A stretch of 64,000 bases of DNA from Aliishimia sp039978895 (GCA_039978895.1 JBDWAL010000046.1:186001-250000); one strand, 5' to 3'. Positions 8,237 to 16,033 are shown, numbered from the stretch's first letter. Program-made: numbers and translations. Notes: generated by a model not told the origin, from the sequence alone.

Positions 8237-8275
8237 AGCGTCATTGCATCTTTAGGGAGGAGGAAAGATGCAAGT
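8206..8275 (-). ncRNA. Cuckoo/CcsR-type small RNA (CCUCCUCCC loop) in the phasin 3' UTR
   Basis: On the minus strand, 14 bp after the phaP stop, a perfect 9-bp stem TGCATCTTT/AAAGATGCA (8272-8264 and 8253-8245) presents the loop CCTCCTCCCT. An 8-base spacer and the terminator hairpin follow. A 5' hairpin exposing CCUCCUCCC plus a 3' terminator hairpin is the architecture known for cuckoo RNAs and the CcsR RNAs of Rhodobacter. The loop is an anti-Shine-Dalgarno sequence that could pair with mRNA leaders. Known examples often lie downstream of DUF1127 genes. Here the host gene is a phasin, so the RNA is probably processed from the phaP mRNA. Expression is inferred. Confidence 0.72.
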
Positions 8276-8285
8276 CAGAGTGTAC

Positions 8286-8732
8286 TTACTTTGCAGAAGC
8301 AGTTTTCTTAACAGCGCTTTGAGCGTCAGTTGCAGCTTTTTTCACAGCGGCTGTCGCGTCTTCTTGCATGTCTTTTCCGGCTGCCATCATAAGTTCAACG
8401 GTTTCCATTTGAACTTTCTTCGCGATTTCGGCGAATGCTGCCATGTTTTCAGCAGCAACTTCAGCAGAAGCAGATGCGAAATCGGTCATGGCTGTCGCGT
8501 AATCGGCTGGCTCAGCTTTGGCTTTGGACATGCTTGACAGTTTTGTCAGAGTGTCTTGTGTCCACTTGGAGGACAGCTCGGCAGATTTTTCCGCAGCGGT
8601 CAAAGCAACTGAAGACAATTTTTCGTTCAATGTTGCTGTTGTTTTGAAAGCGTCTTCCATTGCTTTTGTATCAACAGGAAATGCGCCCATCATGTCTTTC
8701 ATAACGGCGGTAAAATCTTGTGTCGTGTTCAT
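8286..8732 (-). CDS. phaP: Phasin (PHA granule-associated protein)
   Basis: A 148-residue Ala/Lys-rich, helical, low-complexity protein without signal or membrane segments. Features fit the phasin family: amphipathic helices in the region ASASAEVAAENMAAFAEIAK and a C-terminal alanine/lysine tail (AAVKKAATDAQSAVKKTASA). Phasins coat PHA granules and set their size. The start at 8732 is chosen because AGGAG stands 8 bp upstream; the in-frame codon at 8753 has no such site. Two perfect PhaR-type boxes lie about 65-100 bp upstream, and the 3' UTR carries a cuckoo-type RNA and a terminator. It is probably highly expressed when polymer accumulates. Confidence 0.9.
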   Translation of the reverse strand: MNTTQDFTAVMKDMMGAFPVDTKAMEDAFKTTATLNEKLSSVALTAAEKSAELSSKWTQDTLTKLSSMSKAKAEPADYATAMTDFASASAEVAAENMAAFAEIAKKVQMETVELMMAAGKDMQEDATAAVKKAATDAQSAVKKTASAK

Positions 8733-8797
8733 TTTGAAGTCTCCTAAGGGCATCTGATACGGCGCGGTGCTTGCTGCGTCTGACTTTCAGATACACG

Positions 8798-8834
8798 CTG
8801 CACTGCAGCATTTCAAGTTTTTTCTGCACTGCAG
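8798..8834. promoter_or_regulatory. Two perfect PhaR-type boxes upstream of phaP
   Basis: CTGC-ACT-GCAG occurs at 8798-8808 and again at 8824-8834, 26 bp apart, within the repeated context TGCACTGCAGCAT. PhaR of Paracoccus is known to bind CTGC-N3/4-GCAG upstream of phaP. The repeat strongly suggests PhaR repression of the phasin promoter. Confidence 0.8.
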
Positions 8835-8978
8835 CATAACTTTTCGCCGCACGCGCAAAAACCACTTTAAGCTATGTATTTCAATTAATTACACTGAAAA
8901 ATACACTAAATACAAAAGCAAACCGCAATAATGTCGCACCTGTTTCGATGAAATTCTTAGCTTCAACCGAGCAATTTT

Positions 8979-9332
8979 CTAGGGTGTGATGACCTTCAAA
9001 TCACTCGACACTGCACTTCCCCAAATATCCAAGGACACAACATATTTGAATCCAGTTCCCCCAGCAGTGGTGCCACACACGCCAACAATCTCGGCACCTT
9101 CCAGTTGCTGTTCTGGTTCTGGTAGTTCTAGTTCACAGTCGCGATAACTTGTTCTGTAACCACTCCCATAATACGACATTTTTTGCGCATAGAGACCCGC
9201 AGCTCTTACCAAATAATCATTGTCGTTAGGTGTAAAGCGAACGGTGAACACCATCCACACAACCGCACCACCCATTAAAAGTCCGCCCAACATCGCAATA
9301 AGATTGCCAGTTAATCCGCCGCCATTGTCCAA
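8979..9332 (-). CDS. Hypothetical single-span membrane protein
   Basis: A 117-residue protein if translation starts at the TTG at 9332, which has AGGGGAG 8 bp upstream. The open frame extends to 9458, but that part has no ribosome site and looks non-coding. A glycine-rich N-terminus is followed by one transmembrane segment (LIAMLGGLLMGGAVVWMVF, about residues 11-29). The rest is a soluble domain with cysteines at about residues 62 and 84. I do not recognise a family. It lies between phaC and phaP on the same strand, where canonical PHA loci have nothing, so it may be an insertion specific to this lineage. Base composition is more AT-rich than its neighbours. Confidence 0.5.
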   Translation of the reverse strand: MDNGGGLTGNLIAMLGGLLMGGAVVWMVFTVRFTPNDNDYLVRAAGLYAQKMSYYGSGYRTSYRDCELELPEPEQQLEGAEIVGVCGTTAGGTGFKYVVSLDIWGSAVSSDLKVITP

Positions 9333-9492
9333 ATGTCGAACTCCCCTGTGCTTAATTAGTTGCTGAACGGCGCAACTATACTCAGACGAATCTAAATGCT
9401 TAGTTTCCAACTTGTGAATAAATCGACTGGGTTGGCGGGCGGGCGCATTTACTCGCACTCGTGCGCGTAAACAGCCCGTCTCGCCGACTTGC

Positions 9493-11298
9493 TTAAATAC
9501 GGGCTTTCACCGCGACATATGTTCCCGGAGCTGGGCACAGAACAGGATGAGCCGCGTCCCCAACTTCACGCGATGTAACCTTCTTGCCCGATCTGCCCGA
9601 CAACCATTCGCCCCAACGTGGCCACCAAGATCCTGCGTGGAAGTCTGCATCGGCTTGCCAATCTGCAGCGCTCAAGCTGAGGTCATCGTTGGTGTAGTGG
9701 CCATATTTGTTCTTGCTTGGCGGGTTTACGATCCCAGCGATATGCCCACTTTCAGACAGCACAAACGTCCGGGATTTCGCTCCCATCTTTTGAACACCGC
9801 GATAACAATCTCGCCAAGCAGCGATGTGATCTGTCTCACAGGTCACCGCGAACAAAGGCACGTCCACTTCATCCAGCACCAAATGGTGGCTCAACAAGTC
9901 ATAGCCTTGCGTGGCCAACTCATTTCGCTGACACAGGCCGCGCAAATATTGCATAGCCATCTTGCCCGGTAAATTTGCCCCATCCCCATTCCAATAGAGC
10001 AAATCAAATGCTGGCGGGGCTTGGCCCATCATATAGCTTTTGATCGCAGGCGTGTAGATAAGGTCGTTGGAACGTAAGAACGAGAAGGTTCGCGCCATAA
10101 TCACAGAAGGCAAAACGCCCTTATCTGCAACCTCTTCTTCGATTCCGTCGATGAAATCATTCTGCAAGAAAGGTGTGAACTCACCTTGCTCAGAAAAATC
10201 AGTCAGCGCAGTAAAGAAGGTCACTGACGTCACAGATGTGTCCCCACGCTGTTTCATCAATGACAACGTCAACGACAAGGTTGTCCCTGCGATACAATAC
10301 CCAACCGCGTTGATCTTCTTTTGCTTGGTGATTGCCTTCACTTCACGGAATGCTGTTAGGTAACCGTCCTCAATATAATCTTCCATCCCGATATCACGGT
10401 AGCTTGGATCCGGATTAACCCAACTGACCACAAACACAGTGTGCCCCTGTTCAGTCAGCCATTTGATCATCGAGTTTTGTTCTTTGAGGTCGAGAATATA
10501 GTATTTGTTGATCCAAGGCGGGAAGATGATCAACGGAACATCGAAGACTTTTTCGGTGACGGCGTCATATTGAATGAGTTCCATCATCTTGTTGCGGAAG
10601 ACAACGCCACCTGCCGTGGTCGCAATGTTCCGTCCCAACTCAAATGCGGTTTCATCCGCGAGTTTCACGATCAGCTCACCTTGGTTGGCTTCGAGATCAG
10701 AGATCAAGTTCTCTAAACCCTGCACAAGCGACATACCCTCGGTTTCGACAGCTTTTTCCAAAGCATCCGGGTTGGTTGCCAAGAAATTGGTCGGAGCCAT
10801 CATATCGATGATTTGCTGGCTGAAATAGGTCAGCCGTTGCTTTTCCTTTGGCTCCAAATCGATTGCGTCTTCGACAGCTGCCTTGATGGCTTCCGAATTG
10901 ATCAAATACTGCTGTTTGACAAAATTGAAATACGGGTGCGTGTCCCACATCGGATTGGCAAAGCGTCGATCCTTTGCCCCGCCTTCGTCTGCGGGGGCTT
11001 GGAACTTTCCCGCGCTCAACGCTTTTTGTGCGTCCACAAAATGGGTCACGGTCTTAGTCCAATAGGACATCTGCGTTTCAATGAGTTTGGCAGGGTTGTT
11101 CATGGCCTCTGACCAATAGGCAGTCAAGGCATTGGTATACAAATCCGGTCCCGGCGCGTCCAAGGCCGACGCATGGCCTTTGTGGTTGCTCACCACACTG
11201 ATTAAGCGCTGCGACAGCTCCTCAACCTTACGTAGATTTTCGTTCAATCTCTCGAGTGTCTTTTCTTCGTTTTCGCTGCCTGTCATGAGTTCGTCCAC
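9493..11298 (-). CDS. phaC: Class I poly(R)-hydroxyalkanoate synthase PhaC
   Basis: A 601-residue polymerase that joins (R)-3-hydroxyacyl-CoA units into PHA on the granule surface. The catalytic Cys335 is in the lipase-like box VGYCIAGTTLSL. The catalytic Asp region is TCETDHIAAWRD and the catalytic His region SESGHIAGIVNPP. The N-terminal half contains the typical FVKQQYLINSEAIK and IIFPPWINKYYILDL segments. The length suits class I enzymes, which act without PhaE. It is divergent from phaZ, with a 139-bp intergenic region containing a PhaR-like site, and upstream of phaP on the same strand. Confidence 0.97.
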   Translation of the reverse strand: MDELMTGSENEEKTLERLNENLRKVEELSQRLISVVSNHKGHASALDAPGPDLYTNALTAYWSEAMNNPAKLIETQMSYWTKTVTHFVDAQKALSAGKFQAPADEGGAKDRRFANPMWDTHPYFNFVKQQYLINSEAIKAAVEDAIDLEPKEKQRLTYFSQQIIDMMAPTNFLATNPDALEKAVETEGMSLVQGLENLISDLEANQGELIVKLADETAFELGRNIATTAGGVVFRNKMMELIQYDAVTEKVFDVPLIIFPPWINKYYILDLKEQNSMIKWLTEQGHTVFVVSWVNPDPSYRDIGMEDYIEDGYLTAFREVKAITKQKKINAVGYCIAGTTLSLTLSLMKQRGDTSVTSVTFFTALTDFSEQGEFTPFLQNDFIDGIEEEVADKGVLPSVIMARTFSFLRSNDLIYTPAIKSYMMGQAPPAFDLLYWNGDGANLPGKMAMQYLRGLCQRNELATQGYDLLSHHLVLDEVDVPLFAVTCETDHIAAWRDCYRGVQKMGAKSRTFVLSESGHIAGIVNPPSKNKYGHYTNDDLSLSAADWQADADFHAGSWWPRWGEWLSGRSGKKVTSREVGDAAHPVLCPAPGTYVAVKARI

Positions 11299-11343
11299 AT
11301 TGTTGTTTTTACGTTGTTGTCAACTTAACGAATTCGCACTACT

Positions 11344-11355
11344 TTGCACGTGCAG
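11344..11355. promoter_or_regulatory. PhaR-like box in the phaC–phaZ intergenic region
   Basis: TTGC-ACGT-GCAG matches CTGC-N4-GCAG at 7 of 8 defined bases. Its location between divergent phaC and phaZ would let one repressor act on both promoters. Strength is uncertain. Confidence 0.4.
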
Positions 11356-11437
11356 CATTTGTCGCCGAACTGGGGAGTAGAGCGACAGACCATGGGACAG
11401 CCACGTCTGCCCTATGACCCAGGCAAAGGAAACGAAT

Positions 11438-12733
11438 ATGCGCTTTATGCTAAACTACGATTTGATGGAGACTGTCCGCAACACCAATCAATGGCTTGGG
11501 GCGTCTGCTTCTGCCATGGCGTCCTATCCAACGATGTCGATGTTCCCAAATCCCGGCCTGCAATGGCTAAAAGCATGGGGCGAGGTTACAGAACGCACCT
11601 TCGCGCGCATGGTTGTGAAGCCCGACTGGGGTATTGATTCGGTAACTTGCGAAGATGGCCGTGACCACGTGGTGAACGTGGATACTGTCGTGGAACGCCC
11701 TTTTGGTGACTTGATCCACTTCAATGTGGTGGGACGAGAAACCCAGAAACGTCGGGTTCTGTTGGTCGCTCCGATGTCAGGCCACTATGCCACTTTGCTA
11801 CGTTCGACCGTGAAATCCCTGATCACGAATTGTGAAGTTTATATCACCGATTGGCACAACGCCCGCGACATTCCAGTCTCAAAAGGCAAGTTCGACGTCG
11901 AAGATTACACGCTTTACTTGATGGAATTCATGCGCGAATTGGGCCCAGATACGCATGTTATTGCAGTCTGCCAACCTGCCCCGCTGACCTTGGCAGCCAC
12001 GGCTTACCTCGCTGAGATTGATCCAGACGCACAACCGCGCACCTTGACCCTGATTGGTGGCCCAATTGATCCGGATGCAAATGCAACGGACGTGACCGAC
12101 TTTGGCCACCGCGTGGCGATGGGCCAGCTCGAGGAATTGATGATCCAGCGTGTGGGCTTTCAACATTCGGGTGTTGGGCGCAAAGTCTACCCTGGTCTGC
12201 TACAACTGTCTTCCTTCATGTCGATGAATGGCGAACGCCATGGTCAAGCCTTTCAGGACCAGATTTCCCGCGTAGCTAAAGGTGAAGCGTCCGATCATGA
12301 CGCCCACAACCGCTTTTACGATGAATACCTTGCGGTGATGGATATGACGGCTGAGTTCTATCTTTCCACAGTTGAACGCATCTTTAAGAATGGTGAAATC
12401 GCAACAAATGAGTTTGTTGTTGATGGGCACAAGGTCGATATTGGCGCAATCACAACTGTCGCGGTCAAAACGGTTGAGGGCGCCAAAGACGATATCTCTG
12501 CACCCGGCCAATGCATCGCAGCCCTTGATTTGCTGACCGGCTTGCCTGACAGCAAAAAAGCCAGCCACGTTGAGCCGGAAGCTGGCCATTACGGCATCTT
12601 CGCAGGCAAAAGCTGGCGAAACAACATTCGCCCCTTGGTGCTCGAATTTATCGATGCCAACAGCGAAGCGCCCAAAAAAGCGTCTAAAAAAGCGCCACGC
12701 AAAACGGCAAACCGTAACGCTGCCGCGGGTTAA
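11438..12733 (+). CDS. phaZ: Intracellular polyhydroxyalkanoate depolymerase
   Basis: A 431-residue intracellular PHB depolymerase of the PhaZ1 type, which mobilises stored polymer. The nucleophile is probably Cys178 in HVIAVCQPAPLTLAA; this family uses cysteine rather than serine. Other family segments are VYITDWHNARDIPVS and GFQHSGVGRKVYPGLLQL, and the C-terminal catalytic histidine region is VEPEAGHYGIFAGKSWRNNI. The tail is Lys/Ala-rich (KKASKKAPRKTANRNAAAG). The ATG at 11438 has AAAGGAAA at good spacing; an ATG 24 bp upstream does not. It is divergent from phaC. Confidence 0.93.
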   Translation: MRFMLNYDLMETVRNTNQWLGASASAMASYPTMSMFPNPGLQWLKAWGEVTERTFARMVVKPDWGIDSVTCEDGRDHVVNVDTVVERPFGDLIHFNVVGRETQKRRVLLVAPMSGHYATLLRSTVKSLITNCEVYITDWHNARDIPVSKGKFDVEDYTLYLMEFMRELGPDTHVIAVCQPAPLTLAATAYLAEIDPDAQPRTLTLIGGPIDPDANATDVTDFGHRVAMGQLEELMIQRVGFQHSGVGRKVYPGLLQLSSFMSMNGERHGQAFQDQISRVAKGEASDHDAHNRFYDEYLAVMDMTAEFYLSTVERIFKNGEIATNEFVVDGHKVDIGAITTVAVKTVEGAKDDISAPGQCIAALDLLTGLPDSKKASHVEPEAGHYGIFAGKSWRNNIRPLVLEFIDANSEAPKKASKKAPRKTANRNAAAG

Positions 12734-12738
12734 TATTG

Positions 12739-12759
12739 AGGTGCACCACAGGTGCACTT
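12739..12759 (+). terminator. Hairpin after phaZ
   Basis: AGGTGCACC and GGTGCACTT form a 9-bp stem (one G·T) around the 3-base loop ACA, 6 bp after the phaZ stop. There is no clear T tract, so termination is a guess. Confidence 0.35.
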
Positions 12760-12879
12760 CACTCGCTTTGTTCGTAGGGCACATCCCTACATTCCAACTT
12801 CGAAATCACAATTTAGGTGCAATCCTAACGATTTGCGCCTGAACTAAGGCCATAGCCGCGCTCGTTAAGGAGACACCCT

Positions 12880-13156
12880 ATGGCCCTCCTCCCTCGGTGT
12901 CCTAACCGTTTTCACGGCCCTCGCCGTTTGGGCTGGTCTGTTTGTCGACGCCGTGTGGAAAAAATCATGGCGCGCGGTTCTGCTCTTTGGCATCGCCCTG
13001 ATGCTCTACCTCAATGTCGGCTATGTGATCGCCGGGGTTCCAACGTCAATTGCGTCCTTCATTGGTATTTACGACGTGTTGATCGACATCGGCCTAGCCG
13101 CGAGCCCGGATGCCGGCGCAGTGACCACATGCGCAGACAATACCTGCACCGTTTGA
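12880..13156 (+). pseudogene. Small multi-span membrane protein, apparently frameshifted near its start
   Basis: The ATG at 12880 has an excellent AAGGAG site 8 bp upstream, but its own frame gives an Arg-rich non-protein-like sequence. The overlapping frame reads as a membrane protein (GVLTVFTALAVWAGLFVDAV, then VLLFGIALMLYLNVGYVIAG) and stops at 13156. That frame is open back to 12869 but has no usable start before GTG 12953. Omitting one C in the CTCCTCCCTC run at about 12892 would give an uninterrupted 91-residue protein beginning MALLLGVLTVF. It ends 12 bp before the DUF2306 gene. This is either a real frameshift, a sequencing error, or a shorter protein starting at 12953. The family is not recognised. 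Confidence 0.6.
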
Positions 13157-13168
13157 GGGAAACGGTAC

Positions 13169-13756
13169 GTGAACCATCCCGCATGGGATGCCGCGTTCTA
13201 TGACCGTTTTGCCAATGGCCCAGAATTCAGATCGACGTTACTGACATGCCATATCATACTCAATTCATTGGCCTTTGTCTTGATGCTTGTGCAACTCTAT
13301 CGCCCTGGGTACGGCGCCACACGTCGCACACACGTATTGATTGGCCGCGTGACGTTTCTGTTCCTGACCATCTCCCTGATTTGCGCGGTCTGGTTGGCGT
13401 CCGAGCACGGTTCCCTCGCTGAATATGGGGGGCGGTTGTCCCAATATGGCTTCTATTCCATGGCCACGTTTGTCTATGGTTGCGCGATTATGGGCGCTCT
13501 CACAGCACGCGCCAAAAAGCCCGCTGCACATCGTATTTGGATGCTCCGGTTCATGGGCGCAATGTGGGGATCGTTTTGGTTGTTCCGGGTCGTTTTGTTC
13601 GTGATTGATCCGTTTCTGCGCGAAGTCCAAGCGGCAGCAATACTGATCGTAAATTGGGGTTCCGCCCCAGCTGGCATCCTAATCGCTGACCTCATACGCC
13701 GCCGGATTATTCGCCCAACATCCACAACAGCCTCGTTAGCGACAGCTGCCGAATAA
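13169..13756 (+). CDS. DUF2306-like multi-span membrane protein
   Basis: A 195-residue inner-membrane protein with about five or six hydrophobic segments. The first is LTCHIILNSLAFVLMLVQLY, and the last is about residues 150-175. The arrangement of short helices with conserved histidines (TCHI, RRTHVLIGRV, KPAAHRIWMLR) resembles DUF2306 proteins, which share a heme-binding-like four-helix pattern. The function is unknown. Translation starts at GTG 13169 with GAGGGA 8 bp upstream. It follows the small membrane gene by 12 bp and is probably co-transcribed with it. Confidence 0.7.
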   Translation: MNHPAWDAAFYDRFANGPEFRSTLLTCHIILNSLAFVLMLVQLYRPGYGATRRTHVLIGRVTFLFLTISLICAVWLASEHGSLAEYGGRLSQYGFYSMATFVYGCAIMGALTARAKKPAAHRIWMLRFMGAMWGSFWLFRVVLFVIDPFLREVQAAAILIVNWGSAPAGILIADLIRRRIIRPTSTTASLATAAE

Positions 13757-13952
13757 GCGAATGTAAGATCACTGAACATCGCTCTGCAGACGTTGTGTTC
13801 CGCAGGCAGACCAAGAATGCGGGTCGAACAACTTCATCACAATATTCGATCGAACTTATTGCGCAGCGACGATGCCCCGCGATTTACCAAAGTGTCAGCT
13901 TTGCAGACCTACCAGCTTTTTGTTGAAAGTGATGAAAGGTCAATCATCGCAA

Positions 13953-14654
13953 TTACGTCTTGGCCCCAGCTAAACGACCGCTTGTGTCTTCCGTCCTATC
14001 CCCACTCGCCATACGCGCAAATGCCGTGCGCCATCCATCAGCAAGTTCGGGTAAACCTGCTAATATCTCAGCGTCTTGGGCAGAAACGCGGCGCGTAAGC
14101 CTTGCCGCTGTGACACGCGCGACGCTCCAATCGGGTTGAGTTCTTTCAAGGAGAGTGACTTGATCACCGCGTCCTGCAGTGCCCGCTTCCAGAACACGGT
14201 AATACCACCCGGTGCGCGACGTTTTTTGAAATAAGTAAGCCATTTTTGCATTGCCTGTATGTTCGCTGACCTTCCAACACGGTTGCCTGCCTTGGCTGAT
14301 TTGTACGACCGCAGTTCCAAGGCGAAGCTTATCCCCGATGCAAAGCGTCCACTCCGTCATCCCTTCTGTTGCGATGTTCTCACCAAAGGCTGCCGGAACT
14401 GTCCGCGATGGGATTACACCTTCAGCAATCCATTGTTGATAATGCTCTGATGCATAGTGGTGAATGGCCTTGTCGATCCCACCGTGATTTGCAAGGTCAG
14501 CTTGCTCGTCTTCAGAAAATCCAAATTCATCAATGTCGTGCTGACCAATGACAGGTATTTTGCCGATAGCTGACGGTTCGCGGCCATCCCAACGGCTCAT
14601 AACTTTGCCGAAGAACACCCCGTCAATGCGGCTTTCAAGATTTATGCGCGTCAT
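13953..14654 (-). CDS. MOSC domain-containing protein (YiiM-like)
   Basis: A 233-residue cytoplasmic protein. MOSC domains bind molybdenum cofactor or handle sulfur. The conserved cysteine is present in SQGRQPCWKVSEHTG, preceded by HYASEHYQQW and VPAAFGENIATEGM, all typical of YiiM. YiiM proteins reduce N-hydroxylated bases in some bacteria. The start at 14654 has AGGAGG 5 bp upstream and overlaps the MarR stop (ATGA), so the two genes are translationally coupled; an open extension to 14768 is rejected. Linkage to a Cys-rich MarR and a heme protein suggests a redox or detoxification setting. Confidence 0.88.
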   Translation of the reverse strand: MTRINLESRIDGVFFGKVMSRWDGREPSAIGKIPVIGQHDIDEFGFSEDEQADLANHGGIDKAIHHYASEHYQQWIAEGVIPSRTVPAAFGENIATEGMTEWTLCIGDKLRLGTAVVQISQGRQPCWKVSEHTGNAKMAYLFQKTSRTGWYYRVLEAGTAGRGDQVTLLERTQPDWSVARVTAARLTRRVSAQDAEILAGLPELADGWRTAFARMASGDRTEDTSGRLAGAKT

Positions 14655-15193
14655 GCGGCCTCCTGCTCGTGGCAAATTTTTAATGTCTCTGAGATGGTCA
14701 AGTCTTCTAGGAGAAGGGCGCAATGCCCTCCGTTTTCTCTTGCCGAGAAATGTCGGCACTGGTTGCAAATGCCAAATGCTCTGCCGCCATTTTCTTTCAA
14801 CATACTTCGCGTCACGGCCGCCAAGGCCTCCATCAGTTTTTTCTTGGCGCTTTTGTCCATCTTGGAAATTTCAGCGATGAGTAAGTTCTCCTCAGCAACC
14901 GCATGAACGCCCTTCTTGGTAAGATCAAAACTGATCGTGCGCCTGTCTGTCTGGGACCCTTGTCCGGTCACATAGCCCTTCTGCGCCAGCGCCTTGAAGG
15001 TTTGTGAAACCGTCCCGCGCGTGCTGCCTAGATACTCTGCAACCTGAGACGGGCTGCGCGAGAAGCGGTTTGCCCGAGACAGATAACTCAAAACAGACAT
15101 TTGGGCAGGGTTCAGCCCTCCCCTCCAAGTGGAGGTCGCATCAAGCCGAGCCAGACGGTTGATCAAGTCACGAATATAGAGGTTCTCTTCCAT
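14651..15193 (-). CDS. MarR family regulator with C-terminal four-cysteine motif
   Basis: A 180-residue winged-helix regulator. The helix-turn-helix spans about residues 47-72 (SPSQVAEYLGSTRGTVSQTF) and the wing about 73-92 (SQTDRRTISFDLT). After the dimerisation helices the protein ends with Cys143, Cys146, Cys158 and Cys174, spaced C-x2-C-x11-C-x15-C. Four cysteines in this pattern could hold a metal ion or an iron-sulfur cluster, making a redox- or metal-sensing MarR. Two inverted repeats lie in the 93-bp region shared with the divergent secreted-protein gene, so it probably controls both directions. The inducing signal is unknown. Confidence 0.85.
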   Translation of the reverse strand: MEENLYIRDLINRLARLDATSTWRGGLNPAQMSVLSYLSRANRFSRSPSQVAEYLGSTRGTVSQTFKALAQKGYVTGQGSQTDRRTISFDLTKKGVHAVAEENLLIAEISKMDKSAKKKLMEALAAVTRSMLKENGGRAFGICNQCRHFSARENGGHCALLLEDLTISETLKICHEQEAA

Positions 15194-15203
15194 ATCCAGA
15201 TAA

Positions 15204-15262
15204 TAGCGAGTCGAAACAACCCTTGCAACAGCCTAGTGGCACATATAGTAGCGAATCGATAC
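15204..15262. promoter_or_regulatory. Two copies of a candidate MarR operator
   Basis: TAGCGAGTCGAAAC (15204-15217) and TAGCGAATCGATAC (15249-15262) share TAGCGArTCGAwAC. The second is close to the 13-bp palindrome TAnCGAnTCGnTA. They are 45 bp apart between the divergent marR and secreted-protein genes, an arrangement expected for an autoregulated MarR repressor. Confidence 0.6.
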
Positions 15263-15286
15263 CAATTAACTTCAAAAGGATCAGAT

Positions 15287-16033
15287 ATGAAACTCCCAAT
15301 CTCTGTAGCCGTTACATTGGCGCTGCTTACCGGAACTGCGAATGCTAGCGAAAATCACGCACATGGCATTCAGTCGCCCATTGACGCCACAATAGTTGCT
15401 GATTTCGATATCGTTGCTGCCGAAATCAACCTCAATGGTCGCTTCGCAACGTTCCGTATGTCCACGACCGGTATCGCCGGGAACACAACCCTCGAAGAGA
15501 CACCCAATGGCGCACCCGGGGCCGCGATCTGGTCCTATGTTTGGCCGACAACTTTGGATCCGTCCGTTGTCGGGTTTGGCGCGGAAACGGGTATCCTCGC
15601 TCTTGCCGCGACCAATCACCCAGATTTTGATGACACACCGCTATTTGACGAGAATACCGACGGCGACACAGGCAATGATGGTGCACACTGGCACAGTCAT
15701 TGGGTTGTTTTGACGCCAAATGACGCCTGCGGTCCAAATGCATTGGCGGTTCGTGATGTGGCGGATGGCGAAACGCCGGTTATGCCTGCAACATGGCCCG
15801 GCGTTCCTTTCTACCTAGATAGCCCAGGTTTCACGCCTGTTTTTGAAGGGCCCGAGATTTCGATCAACGTCGTGCTCGCCAATGCAAATATCGACGCTCT
15901 TGCGAATGCCAACTACGACGGGGTCACCGCTGCTCTCAGGGTCAACACGGACTTCCATGCACCTTATGTTTGCGTGACGGACGTATTCGATGTTGCCTCA
16001 GGTGATCTGAGCCTGTCCGGTAAAGTCAATTAA
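15287..16033 (+). CDS. Secreted protein of unknown function beside MarR and HTHP
   Basis: A 248-residue exported protein with a signal peptide of about 19 residues (ALLTGTANAS). The mature part is acidic, rich in Asp/Asn/Thr, with a histidine cluster GAHWHSHWVVLTPNDACG, one cysteine there and a second near the C-terminus (APYVCVTD). These could form a disulfide, and the histidines could bind metal. I do not recognise the family. Start ATG 15287 has AAAGGA 7 bp upstream; the longer open frame from 15101 runs antisense through marR and is rejected. Two candidate MarR operators lie just upstream. The heme protein gene follows after 54 bp. Confidence 0.75.
   Translation: MKLPISVAVTLALLTGTANASENHAHGIQSPIDATIVADFDIVAAEINLNGRFATFRMSTTGIAGNTTLEETPNGAPGAAIWSYVWPTTLDPSVVGFGAETGILALAATNHPDFDDTPLFDENTDGDTGNDGAHWHSHWVVLTPNDACGPNALAVRDVADGETPVMPATWPGVPFYLDSPGFTPVFEGPEISINVVLANANIDALANANYDGVTAALRVNTDFHAPYVCVTDVFDVASGDLSLSGKVN

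Noticed and set aside
8268..8537. Plus-strand open frame with GGGAGGAGG before its ATG
   Set aside because: The apparent ribosome site is just the complement of the small-RNA loop and the frame runs antisense to phaP with a Cys/Phe-rich, non-protein-like product.
12880..13203. 107-residue frame from ATG 12880
   Set aside because: The product is Arg/Cys-rich without membrane or domain pattern, while the overlapping frame reads as a membrane protein.
15101..15286. N-terminal extension of the secreted protein
   Set aside because: It runs antisense into marR; the signal peptide and ribosome site place the start at 15287.
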